Source: Natronobeatus ordinarius
Lineage (GTDB): Archaea > Halobacteriota > Halobacteria > Halobacteriales > Natrialbaceae
Assembly: GCF_024362485.1 (NCBI RefSeq)
Contig: NZ_CP101457.1
Span: forward strand, 1 to 64,000
Length of the DNA stretch: 64,000 nucleotides
Reading direction: 5' to 3'
Shown: piece by piece, positions 37,481 through 46,336 of the stretch
How the letters are laid out: each line of letters begins with the position of its first letter
Numbering within the stretch: the stretch's first letter is position 1
Notes under the pieces: generated by a model
Databases searched by the model: none
What the model was told of the DNA's origin: nothing
The model's input: the letters and a program-made list of their open reading frames with translations, nothing else
Position numbers and translations under genes: made by a program

Positions 37481-37512
37481 TGATCGGATTACTCTATCAG
37501 TAGATAGTAGCG

Positions 37513-37763
37513 CGATTTCTTTATTCAGAATCGGCCCTGAAACTGAATCAGGGCAGTTCGGTCATTACACGTGCAGAAGTACCTTTTTCCGCCTCGGGAT
37601 TCCTCGCTACGCTCGGAACCGCTCGGCGCAAAAATCTACGCTAAAAAGGCCGCTCGCTCCCGATGGTCGCTCGCGGGTGCTGCACCTTTGGCTCAACCGC
37701 AGCGGTAACGCCTTGCCCTATACTGAACGCGAGTTTCACGCACTACTCTGAATAAAGAAACCG
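37513..37763. mobile_element. Probable second MITE type (251 bp)
   Basis: Inverted ends CGATTTCTTTATTCAGA and TCTGAATAAAGAAACCG match at 16 of 17 positions. The interior is GC-rich with no open frame of note. I see no convincing target duplication, so it could also be an IS remnant with deleted transposase. From 37764 to 37957 there is only A/T-rich DNA leading to the transposase. Confidence 0.6.
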
Positions 37764-37957
37764 TATTACCAACTACTGCTATCAAATTTCAATACCTTCT
37801 GTTAGTCTCTGTGTTATGTAGGTCACCTGTAGTGAACGTGACAAGTCAATGTCTTTCATTTACTGAGGGTTCAACAACAGCGTTCATCGATGATATTGAT
37901 AGCCACTTACCAGTCGGTATCCTTTTAAGTACTGTTTGAATACTATTTCTTCAATAC

Positions 37958-39889
37958 GTGTCGGGTTCGGGAACAGAAGACTTCGGGTCAAACCGAATTA
38001 GGATCGATTTCTCCGAAACAGTCTATATTGGCGGCCCTATCGACGTTTCTCTACAGGGACGCCTTCCGTTCGTATCCGAACCAGACATCACGCTTGTCGC
38101 CGCGATGCTCGGATACTCAGGCGAGATCCCCGACGACCGCGCCGAGTGGCACCACAACTACACACCTATCGAGTGTTGGATGTCGGCACACATCCTCCGT
38201 GAAGTCAACGGGTGGACGATCAAGCAGACTGCGAAGCGAATCCGAGCGGAGCGCGACATGCCACAGACGCTCGGGTTCTTCGAAGAAGAGCCAAAACCCG
38301 GTGCCCGTGGCGACCCACCGAGTTACACACAGCTGCGGGACACGTGGGAAGAGACATTCACAGATCGACACCGTGGCGCGGTCAAAGTCATCGCCGAGCG
38401 CCTCGTCGAGTACTGCCGCGAGAACGGCTTCCCGGCACCAGAGGACGTATTCCTCCCAGAAGAAGAGGTTGAGGTCGAGGAGCCGACCGAAGACCACCCC
38501 ACCGTTCGGGAGTTAACGATCGAAAAGACTGCGGACGTGTGGGAGCACGCCCGTCCAATGGTACTGAAACACTGGTACCTGAAGCGCTACCACAACTGGC
38601 AGATACCGGAAGCGAGGTTTTTCGACGGTCACGCAGCTCTCGCTACGGCTGGCGACGACGTTTTCCCCGAGTCTGGGCTCGGGAATATGTTGGCGAAGTC
38701 CGGACACGACCAAATCCACTACCCCAGCACACACCGACGCGAGCTCAAGAAGTTCACCATCGAAGAGATACGCGAGTTGCATCAGGAGGTCACGCGCGAT
38801 CTCATCGCAGAAGCCCGCCGCAAAGGCGAACTCGTCGGGAAAATGAAGGTGGCGATCGACCAAACCAAAGGCCACCCGTGGACAGGCGAGGTCGTGCGGA
38901 ACGCCGACGGGAGCAACGCTGAAGACTGGGTACTCGGGTACAAGAACGACAACGACACGCGCACACAGCACTACTTTCAGTGGGCGACCGTCCAAGTCGT
39001 CGGCCTCGATGTCCCGCTGATCCTCGACGCTATCCCGGTGAAGCGCGGCATGACGAAAGGCGAGATTGTGGACGAACTGATGGCGACCGCGAACGGCCTG
39101 CTCCACGACCCGGAGATTGTGATGATGGACGCCGGGTTCGACTCGGAAGCAGCGAAGAACTCGGCAGAGAAACACTCCACGTACTACCTCAACAAGAAGA
39201 GCCGCGGAGCGGACGACAAGAAGCGGATGCGCAAGATGTGGGAGAACCGCGAGACAGTGCGCATCATCGAAGAGGAAGACCGTCCCGGAATGCCGACGCG
39301 GAAGACAGTCTACGTTCCGCACGTGCTCGCTGACGAAGAGGACGAAGGTGACAGCGGCGGCCCGTCCGAGCTTCGTCAGGGGCTTCTCTCCGACTTCCAA
39401 GAAGCTGGCGGGGACGAACTCCCCGACCAGTCGCCGTTCGACTCGCTGGTTGACGACATCCGAGAAGAGGAAGGGGAGAAAGGGCTCAGCGAAGACGACA
39501 TCGACGGCGCTGAGCAGTACGTCGTCTTTGAGACGAATCATCCGTTGGCGAACAAACGTGGCGGTCGGAACCGAGAGACAATCCCGGAGGAAGAGCAGAT
39601 ACACGCTGCTGCCCGAATAATTCGTAACTACGGCGACCGGTGGGGTATCGAGAACGGCTACAAGAAGGTCGGCCACTTCCTGCCCCGTTCGGGCAGTAAA
39701 GACCCGGTGCTACGGTTCTTCGGGTTCATGTTTGCGTGTACGCTGTGCAACTGCTGGCGGCTCGTCGATCTCCTCGTGAAGCTGTCCGTCGAGGACGATC
39801 CCGACTACACGCCGTTGGTGACGGCGAGTCGGTTTCTCGCTGTGGCGGAGGGAATGTTCGGTCTCGGGTCGAAGCCACCGCCAGACTAA
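37958..39889 (+). CDS. DDE transposase, IS4-like, 643 aa
   Basis: A long transposase starting at GTG. The first catalytic Asp is in MKVAIDQTKGHPW near residue 299 and the second in IVMMDAGFDSEAAK near 390. The Glu lies in the signature WGIENGYKKVGHFLPRS near 564, a YREK-like motif of the IS4 group. An acidic linker of ~100 residues (about 450-545) separates the second Asp from the Glu. No clear terminal inverted repeats are visible. A 9-bp direct repeat TGTTAGTCT occurs near 37799 and 39940 and could be a target duplication. It may or may not be the enzyme that moves the nearby MITEs. Confidence 0.85.
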   Translation: MSGSGTEDFGSNRIRIDFSETVYIGGPIDVSLQGRLPFVSEPDITLVAAMLGYSGEIPDDRAEWHHNYTPIECWMSAHILREVNGWTIKQTAKRIRAERDMPQTLGFFEEEPKPGARGDPPSYTQLRDTWEETFTDRHRGAVKVIAERLVEYCRENGFPAPEDVFLPEEEVEVEEPTEDHPTVRELTIEKTADVWEHARPMVLKHWYLKRYHNWQIPEARFFDGHAALATAGDDVFPESGLGNMLAKSGHDQIHYPSTHRRELKKFTIEEIRELHQEVTRDLIAEARRKGELVGKMKVAIDQTKGHPWTGEVVRNADGSNAEDWVLGYKNDNDTRTQHYFQWATVQVVGLDVPLILDAIPVKRGMTKGEIVDELMATANGLLHDPEIVMMDAGFDSEAAKNSAEKHSTYYLNKKSRGADDKKRMRKMWENRETVRIIEEEDRPGMPTRKTVYVPHVLADEEDEGDSGGPSELRQGLLSDFQEAGGDELPDQSPFDSLVDDIREEEGEKGLSEDDIDGAEQYVVFETNHPLANKRGGRNRETIPEEEQIHAAARIIRNYGDRWGIENGYKKVGHFLPRSGSKDPVLRFFGFMFACTLCNCWRLVDLLVKLSVEDDPDYTPLVTASRFLAVAEGMFGLGSKPPPD

Positions 39890-40177
39890 CGTAACGCCTT
39901 CCTTCGGTTTGCTGAATCGTGAGCGGCGGCGCTGTCCGGTGTTAGTCTAAACCGGCTTTTTTCTATATTCATATGGTAAGTTACGGTATCTGATAGAACA
40001 GCGAGCGGCTATTTTCCCGTCTGAATCTCGAAACCAACCGGGAACCAACCGATATCTACCCTACTTCGTTGGAATCAGGTCGTTGGTGGAAAAGGTCAGA
40101 CCGACCCCCTATCGATGATCCGTCCTGAAAAGAGACCCTTAGCAAAGTCTGTGTAGCCGCAAGTTGCAGTAGTCTGT

Positions 40178-40675
40178 ATGCCCAACTGCCCGAATTGCGG
40201 AGACCAAGCCAAAGACATTCATCACTACTGCGGGTCATGTGGTCAGGCGCTTTCAGATATTGCAGAGTCAGAAAACGATCCTCCGATGGCAGTCGATCGT
40301 GAAGGCTTCCTCTCGTTGCGCTCACTCTCGTACGTCAACAACCTATTGAACGGAGAGCAAGAGCTGGACAGAGACTCGGTATCGTACACCCAATTATCAC
40401 GAGAAGTGAGTGCTGCCTTCGCAGATTTAGCCCGTCTGGCGATGGTGAAGGAGTTAGATCTGCTCCAACTCTGGGCGGCTGGTTCCAGCTCTACGGCCTT
40501 GGACACGCCAGTTGAAGACATGAGTAGCAACCAGTTCCGCGACTGGCTGGCCGCTATTGGCCTTTCTCGGACTCTACGGATGTACGACGAATCTCTCCAC
40601 ACGGAGTTCGAGGACGACTTCAACGAGCGACTCCAGAAGCTCCTCGAGATTGCCGGGGAGGAACTCGATAGTTAG
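40178..40675 (+). CDS. Zinc-ribbon protein, unknown
   Basis: 165 residues. The N-terminal zinc ribbon is CPNCGDQ...HHYCGSCGQ (CxxC...CxxC). A helical domain of ~130 residues follows and ends in an acidic coiled stretch (FEDDFNERLQKLLEIAGEEL). I do not recognise the family. It stands alone after the transposase region; about 290 bp upstream (39890-40177) contain no gene. The ribbon suggests a nucleic-acid or protein contact. Confidence 0.65.
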   Translation: MPNCPNCGDQAKDIHHYCGSCGQALSDIAESENDPPMAVDREGFLSLRSLSYVNNLLNGEQELDRDSVSYTQLSREVSAAFADLARLAMVKELDLLQLWAAGSSSTALDTPVEDMSSNQFRDWLAAIGLSRTLRMYDESLHTEFEDDFNERLQKLLEIAGEELDS

Positions 40676-40858
40676 GGGTGTGCCCAGCGAGAATCCTCGC
40701 CTATGCACGCACTTGTATCGAGGGGTAACGTACGGCGAACGTCCTGAATCAAACACTCTAACGCCGTACGTACATGCTCCACCCTCGAAGGGGTGATCAG
40801 TTTCTAACCAGTCGATCAATCGAGACGATTAACTCGTCACCACCCCATAATCAGATAG

Positions 40859-42793
40859 ATGGCTGGTGCTGATCATGATGACTGCTGCCGGGGTGCTCAC
40901 GCAGCTTCCCAACAGGGCGAGTTCACTCAAGCAACCGTCTGGGATGCGTGCCGAGATGGGATTCAAGAGGCAATCGAGACACAGCTCGACGACGAGCAGG
41001 CACCACCAGTAATCATCGACGGCCTCCCCACGATCGGAAAAACGCGACACGCAAAAGAGATCGCGTTCGACCTAGATGTCTCGGCCGCAATCCTCACGCA
41101 TCGGTATGAGACGCGGGACCAACACCTCGGCCTCGCTGCCGAGCATCAGAAAACGGTAGTTGAAGTTCCAACGCTCGACCGGGACTGTCCAACCCGCCGA
41201 GGGGAGTACGGGTCCGATTGGGCCGAGCGAATCAACGACTATCGGTTGCGGGGAGCCTCACCGACGTATCTTCACTACTATCTGCAGGATGTGCTGCCCT
41301 GTATGCAAGACGGTGACTGTCCATACCTCGCACGCTGGGACGCGGTCGAGGCGGCAGACGTCATCGTCGGCGGGCCAGCCCACGCCGCCCTTGATCGCGT
41401 CGTAGACGACCGCGTCGTCATCTTCGACGAAGACCCAGGAACCGCCTATCGAACGGAATTTGACGCGAATCAACTCTCAACAGCGATTTCAACCTTTCTC
41501 AGCAAGAACGACGACTTGCCGATAGACAACCACTTCGGGTTGATTGGGGCTGCAACAAATGAGGGGATGGAGGCGATACGAGATGCGATTCGTGACGAAC
41601 TCTCAGATGACACCTCTATTGCCCGTCCAACTGAGGCAGTCGACGATGATGACGGCCATGCCGAGGCCCCGACTGCAGTGCTCGCTATGCTCGAACTCGG
41701 CGGACCGATTATTGGCGATACCGCACCGACGGAGTATGACTGGGACGATCAGCTTCGGGAAGAAGCAGGACTGGATTATGTCGAGCTTCCAGACGGGTCA
41801 CAGGTTGTCTACGATCACGCCGAATCACGGGTCGTCATCCGACGACCGCCGACTCTTGATGCTGCCCGCGCAGTAGTTGGACTCGACGGAACGCCAGTCG
41901 AAGAACTCTGGCGCGGACGGCTCGGCGTCGACGAGATAGTGAGTTGGCGGATCCTCTGCGATGACTGTCGGGCCCGGTATCTCCGTGACGTCATCGGCTA
42001 CGAGTTCGTACAAACGACCTCGCACGTCAAGCCATACAGCAGTGGTGAATACGTCAATCGACTGGGCGACTTCGGGGTGATCGAGGCGGTCGCAAATCGT
42101 CACGATACAACACCAGGCGTCATCACGACCAAGAGTGCAGCTGAGCGTCTCTTCGAAGAGCCACCCAGTGAGCCATTTATCGACATCGAACGAGTGACTG
42201 ACCAAATTGCGGACGTCAAACACTACGGCGCGCTCCGGAGTAGCAACGACTTCACAGGGACGGAGGTGGGGGTCGTACTCGGTTCACCCCACCCGGGAGA
42301 CCGTCCGCTTCAGATTACGGCCGCACTGGAAGGTTACACGGCGGTGAGAGGTGACGAGGGGAAGGGAACAGACCTCGACTACGGGATTCCTGAACGGCCG
42401 TTCCTCCGGCACTATCGCGAACACAAGATTGCCCAAGCTGTCCTCCGGTTCGGCCGAACGACGGCTGCGACGGTCTACATCCACACAGGGGTACTCCCTG
42501 AGTGGTTATCCGAGATGGTCACGGTCGGGCCAGAGGCTGTCACGATCGAAGAGCGCTCCGAGGGGCAACGTGGTGTGATTCGCGCGCTCCTGGACGAGGG
42601 CCCGGGGACAGCCGCCGAGATCGCAAATCGAGAGGGAGTCTCTATCGGCGAGAAGCAAACCCGGGACTGGCTGAAGCGACTCCGGTCGGAAGGGTATGTC
42701 TCCCGTGATGACTCCCAGCCATACACGTGGGGTGCCAACGGCCTAGCTGACGCTCCGCATACCGCCCACGTGCGGCTGCCTGAACTCGGGTAG
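40859..42793 (+). CDS. Helicase-like P-loop ATPase of haloarchaeal plasmids or viruses
   Basis: A 644-residue protein. P-loop IDGLPTIGKTRHAKEIA near residue 55 and Walker B VVIFDEDPGTA near 185. A conserved cysteine pattern lies between them (CPTRRGEYG...CMQDGDCPY), as in Fe-S or zinc modules of some helicases. The C-terminus is a winged helix: GPGTAAEIANREGVSIGEKQ, TRDWLKRLRSEGYV. I associate this layout with replication ATPases of haloarchaeal plasmids and proviruses, but the precise family is uncertain. It is transcribed toward the primase-like ORF at 43235, with a 440-bp gap. All motifs look intact. Confidence 0.65.
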   Translation: MAGADHDDCCRGAHAASQQGEFTQATVWDACRDGIQEAIETQLDDEQAPPVIIDGLPTIGKTRHAKEIAFDLDVSAAILTHRYETRDQHLGLAAEHQKTVVEVPTLDRDCPTRRGEYGSDWAERINDYRLRGASPTYLHYYLQDVLPCMQDGDCPYLARWDAVEAADVIVGGPAHAALDRVVDDRVVIFDEDPGTAYRTEFDANQLSTAISTFLSKNDDLPIDNHFGLIGAATNEGMEAIRDAIRDELSDDTSIARPTEAVDDDDGHAEAPTAVLAMLELGGPIIGDTAPTEYDWDDQLREEAGLDYVELPDGSQVVYDHAESRVVIRRPPTLDAARAVVGLDGTPVEELWRGRLGVDEIVSWRILCDDCRARYLRDVIGYEFVQTTSHVKPYSSGEYVNRLGDFGVIEAVANRHDTTPGVITTKSAAERLFEEPPSEPFIDIERVTDQIADVKHYGALRSSNDFTGTEVGVVLGSPHPGDRPLQITAALEGYTAVRGDEGKGTDLDYGIPERPFLRHYREHKIAQAVLRFGRTTAATVYIHTGVLPEWLSEMVTVGPEAVTIEERSEGQRGVIRALLDEGPGTAAEIANREGVSIGEKQTRDWLKRLRSEGYVSRDDSQPYTWGANGLADAPHTAHVRLPELG

Positions 42794-43234
42794 TGACGAA
42801 AGTATTATCACCCCCACGAATACGCTATCTTGATTTTCCGTGAAATCACAAGCAGCTCGCGACGGCCCGCCTCGCATCGGTTTCACACCGTCCAAATCCC
42901 CATCTCTAACGCTGAATCAGACCCTTCCTACGTCTGGACTGAGCTGACTTCCCTTCGCTAAACTGAGCCACTACGTATAGAGTTCTATACGTCCGACCTC
43001 AGATTTCCTGACCTTCCCTCTCTTTTCTATCAGAACTGGTCCTCACACGGCTCACTGTGACCTGTCCCTTTCTGAACGATGCCTGAACTCCCACCGTTGG
43101 ATCGAGACATGCGTCTCCATCGGTGAATTTCCCTGGGTGATTGGGCCATTGCGAGGCGGGCCGGCGCGGGGGCGCGCCTCACCGAAGGTGGAGCGCGCCC
43201 GTCGCGAGGTTGCGACGGGGCGCGGCCACCGACT
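42794..43234. other. Gap with GC-rich structured leader
   Basis: From 42794 to about 43140 I see nothing but non-coding DNA. From 43143 to 43225 there is a very GC-rich block able to fold into long hairpins, best seen as GCGCCCGTCGC / GCGACGGGGCGC around a short loop. It ends 10 nt before the ATG at 43235, so it is probably the 5' leader of that gene. Confidence 0.5.
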
Positions 43235-43609
43235 ATGAGCTCGAAACGCGACATCCGATCGACGGACACGACCAATGCACAGACGAACGAGCCGACGCCC
43301 CGGTTCGAACAACCACTCAGTGACGACCAGATCTGGACGATGCTCCAGACGGCTGCGAACAGCGCCCGGATCATGCCGATCGTGAAGGGTGACTGGGAGT
43401 CGTCGACGCGCTCGTACGAGACGCGTGAGAACGCAGCCCGCGCCCTGATCTTCGACCTGAGCTTCTACGCCGACTATCGGTTCAGCCAGGTTCGCCGGTT
43501 GTTCCAGCAGACCGCAATGCGGGACGTCCTCACCAAGACGGAGATCGACGACATTGTCGAGGAGGCCTACATCCAGCAGAACGGACGGAGCTATCCAACG
43601 TTCGCATAA
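43235..43609 (+). CDS. Primase C-terminal-like small protein
   Basis: 124 residues. The stretch ENAARALIFDLSFYADYRFS followed by QVRRLFQQTAM resembles the helical C-terminal module of viral and plasmid primase-polymerases (pattern E.A...L..L.F......Q..R.F.Q..). No catalytic primase domain is present, so this is a fragment or a stand-alone module; the assignment is tentative. A strongly structured leader precedes it. Next downstream lies a DNA polymerase remnant, which supports a former replication block. Confidence 0.5.
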   Translation: MSSKRDIRSTDTTNAQTNEPTPRFEQPLSDDQIWTMLQTAANSARIMPIVKGDWESSTRSYETRENAARALIFDLSFYADYRFSQVRRLFQQTAMRDVLTKTEIDDIVEEAYIQQNGRSYPTFA

Positions 43610-43728
43610 TGGTGAGGTAGGCCAGTTACGAAGTGCTTCTCACGGGGCAGAGCCCGCGGAGATTCCCAGAAGTCCGGGACTGAAGCAGGAGATCCGCTGA
43701 CACCGAGAAGGTCACACACAGAAGACGC

Positions 43729-43960
43729 AAAACGTGGCGGTACTTAAACAGGCTCGCGAATAGGACCTTGCCGTCCATCCCAGACAGGATATCGAGTACG
43801 CCGTCGTCGACGAGAAATCCTCACGGGACCACGTCGCCCTCGCCCCGTAGAGATCGAGACCTACGACGCCTCGTACTACGAGACGCAGCTGGTCCGAGCT
43901 GTTGAGAGCATACTGTCTCCCTTTGACTGGAATTAGAACGACATCCAACGCGAGTTCTAA
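43729..43960 (+). pseudogene. DNA polymerase B, C-terminal remnant
   Basis: Two frames together give the conserved archaeal PolB ending: DLAVHPRQDIEYAVVDEKSS, RDHVALAP, then EIETYDASYYETQLVRAVES and ILSPFDWN, ending in TAA at 43958. There is a TAG early on, a frameshift near 43847 and another TAG near the end. The catalytic domains are absent. It is a dead relic of a plasmid- or virus-type polymerase. Confidence 0.75.
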
Positions 43961-44116
43961 CTAGGTAGCGAGGCGGATTCCCCGCCCTTCCGAAAACCGC
44001 AGGTTTTCGGCTTTCGCAAATCTTCGATTTGCGTCAACACCGTGGGCGGGGTTGAAGCCGACACTCGCCGCCGCCAACCACGAACTATTAATTACCTACA
44101 CTATCTATTGAAATCT

Positions 44117-45334
44117 GTGGCGGACGACTACCTGAGACGCACCGCAATCACCCGTCCCATCCTCACCGCCGAGCAACAGGACTTGCTCGATACCACCATT
44201 AACGAGTGGAAAACTGCCTGTAACATCAGCAGCCGCATCGGATGGGAACACGGTGAGACGCGGAAAAACTACCTCCAAGACCTCGCCTACGACACGGTAC
44301 TGGAGGAAACACGTCTCGGGAGCCAACACGCGATTCTTGCCACCCATCAGGCCGCAGCCGCGCTCGATGGTGTCGAAGCAATCGAAGACCTTGACGAACA
44401 CTACAAAACGTCTCGACCAGAGTTTACCAGTAACACGGTGAAATATGACACTCGAACGATGACGCTGTTCGATGATGGGTCTGTTTCGCTCTCCACCGTC
44501 GATGGCCGGATTCAGTGTGACCTGAACCTCCCCGACGAAGAAGACGGATATCAACACGAATACCTCAACGATGATGACTGGGAAGTAACAGAGTCTACGC
44601 TGTCAAAGCGTGATGGCGAATACTATCTCCACTTCGGGTTTCGGAAAAACAAGCCCGAGAAACAGGTCGAGATACAGGATGACAACGAGGACAGGACAGT
44701 TCTCGGCGTTGATCTCGGCATCGTCAATATTGCCACCACCAGTACAGCGTACTTCGCATCGGGGAGAGAACTCAGGCACCGGCACCGGGAGTTCGAACGG
44801 ATTCGCGGCAATCTTCAGCAGACCGGGACACAATCCGCTCATCGGACAATTCAGCAGATGAGCGGGAGGGAGTCACGGTATCTCCGTGACCAACTCCATC
44901 AAGTCGCCAACCGGCTTCTCGAAGAAGCACGGACACACGACTGCGAGTACATCGCGTTCGAGAATCTAAAACACATTCGAGAACGTGCGCCGCCCGTCAA
45001 AGAGTTTCATCAGTGGGCCCACCGGCAACTTGTTGACCTCGTGGAGTACAAGGCCGAAGCCGAAGGGATTAGCGTCGAGTTTGTCAGTCCGAGGAATACG
45101 AGTCGGCGGTGTCCCGAGTGTGGACACACCAGCAAGGGGAACCGAGTACGACAAGCGGAATTCGAGTGTGAGTCGTGCGGGGCAACTCAGAATGCGGATT
45201 ATGTTGGCGCGAAGAACGTTGGATGGCGATACGTCCGTCGCGGGCTACAGTCCTCGCGGCGGGCGGGCGACAGTCAACTCGCCCTGAAGTCAGGAACGGT
45301 GACGCCGAATCAGGGATTTGTCCCGTCCGACTAA
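44117..45334 (+). CDS. tnpB: TnpB RNA-guided nuclease (element 1)
   Basis: About 405 residues from GTG 44117, where the typical start (ADDYLRRTAITRP) begins; an upstream GTG at 44042 lies in the hairpin end. RuvC residues are all present: Asp in LGVDLGIVNIATT, Glu in YIAFENLKHIRER and Asp in NADYVGAKNVGWRY. The zinc finger is CPECGHT...FECESCG. TnpB cuts DNA guided by an RNA made from the right end of the element, favouring its persistence. No TnpA is encoded, so movement would need one in trans. The protein looks intact and active. Confidence 0.9.
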   Translation: MADDYLRRTAITRPILTAEQQDLLDTTINEWKTACNISSRIGWEHGETRKNYLQDLAYDTVLEETRLGSQHAILATHQAAAALDGVEAIEDLDEHYKTSRPEFTSNTVKYDTRTMTLFDDGSVSLSTVDGRIQCDLNLPDEEDGYQHEYLNDDDWEVTESTLSKRDGEYYLHFGFRKNKPEKQVEIQDDNEDRTVLGVDLGIVNIATTSTAYFASGRELRHRHREFERIRGNLQQTGTQSAHRTIQQMSGRESRYLRDQLHQVANRLLEEARTHDCEYIAFENLKHIRERAPPVKEFHQWAHRQLVDLVEYKAEAEGISVEFVSPRNTSRRCPECGHTSKGNRVRQAEFECESCGATQNADYVGAKNVGWRYVRRGLQSSRRAGDSQLALKSGTVTPNQGFVPSD

Positions 45335-45395
45335 CCATGGTCGGCAGAGGCCGAGTTCACTGACAAGCCCCGTGCCACCGTGCGCGGGGCAGTTG
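45335..45395 (+). ncRNA. Putative omega (reRNA) region of TnpB element 1
   Basis: In TnpB systems the guide RNA comes from the 3' end of tnpB and the right end of the element. Here that stretch includes the hairpin GCCCCGTGC-CACCGT-GCGCGGGGC. The assignment is by position and family knowledge. Confidence 0.45.
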
Positions 45396-46336
45396 ACTGG
45401 AACACGTGTAGTTGATATCAAGGACTGGGCCTAACGAACCCCCTCCCCCCTTTTTCGAGTTGTAAACTCGTGACGACGGGGAGGGGGTGAACAGAAAGAG
45501 GCGGTGCAAAACATCCGATTGTGGCAGATACACGCGATAGAAGACCTGAACATCCATTTCTCTAAGTTACAACTAGAAATGCGAAAGTTTATGCTGCACG
45601 TTATCTAACCATATCCGCAATGGGGACAAAAGAAATAAATCTTCTAGCCCAGCTAGAAGATTGGAGTCTTTGGGTATAAAGAATCTCCTCATCTCGCACA
45701 TGGTCCCAATCCCGAGAACTATCATGTTTCATCGCCTCTACGTCCTATTTTGTGAACTCCATTCTCACTCCATGGGGTCTAGAGTGGTCTGCACCCGGCG
45801 ACTTACAACTCGAAAAAGGGGGGAGGGGGTAGAATGTTCGAGTACACCACACGAACTTCACCAACCATCATGTTTGTTAACCGGTATTACTCTCATTTGT
45901 GAACTGCTCGTACGAGCGTTACCCTTTCGCGACAATTCTGGTGCTTACTACTCGAAAACGGGGGGTGTGGGATACACCGTTTCACCCTAAGCATCATTCG
46001 CAAAATTCAGCCGATATAGATCTGCTTCTATACTCAGTGCGACTCACTGTTACTTACAACTCGAAAATGGGGCGGGTGGGAGAATCGAACCAGGTGTGAT
46101 GACGCTCCTCGAAGTCTTACAACTCGAAAACGGGGGGTCTGGGTCATCGAGGGAGTTCGACGATAGAGATTCCTGGCGATCCCTTACAACTCGACAACGG
46201 AGGGTGTTAGATGCCGAAGACGGTATCTGGCTGGTTTCTGGAATACACGGCTGTAGTTGTTAGATAGCCTGTTTTCACCCGGTTACAACTCCACAAGGGT
46301 CCACATTTTTATACCCAGAGTTCGAGGGGGTTCATA
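45396..46336. other. Replication origin B (upstream arm)
   Basis: About 940 bp without a supported gene. It holds seven copies of a repeat with core TTACAACTCGAAAACGGGG. The outermost copy, at 45438-45466, is inverted. The others lie near 45801-45830, 45943-45970, 46052-46080, 46116-46144, 46182-46210 and 46282-46302. An A/T-rich stretch (45550-45680) may be the unwinding element. The layout mirrors origin A, but the repeat sequence is different. Confidence 0.8.
46303..46315 (+). promoter_or_regulatory. TATA box of orc1-B
   Basis: ATTTTTATACCC lies about 25 nt before the ATG at 46337, directly after the last upstream origin repeat. Same arrangement as at orc1-A. Confidence 0.6.

Larger units (their letters stand above)
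43966..45395 (+). mobile_element. IS1341-type element (IS200/IS605 family, tnpB only)
   Basis: The left end (43977-44055) can fold: CCCCGCCC pairs with GGGCGGGG around two perfect hairpins (CGAAAACC/GGTTTTCG and CGCAAATC/GATTTGCG). The right end has the hairpin GCCCCGTGC / GCGCGGGGC at 45367-45390. There are no terminal inverted repeats and no tnpA, as usual in this group. The exact borders are estimated. Confidence 0.75.

Noticed and set aside
38513-39676. A 387-residue open frame antisense to the transposase
   Set aside because: The plus strand encodes a transposase with all catalytic motifs; the antisense product is a Val/Leu-rich mirror without motifs.
43052-43312. Small minus-strand genes in the GC-rich block
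   Set aside because: They are Arg/Pro/Gly-rich frames caused by the GC-rich leader structure and have no plausible start signal.
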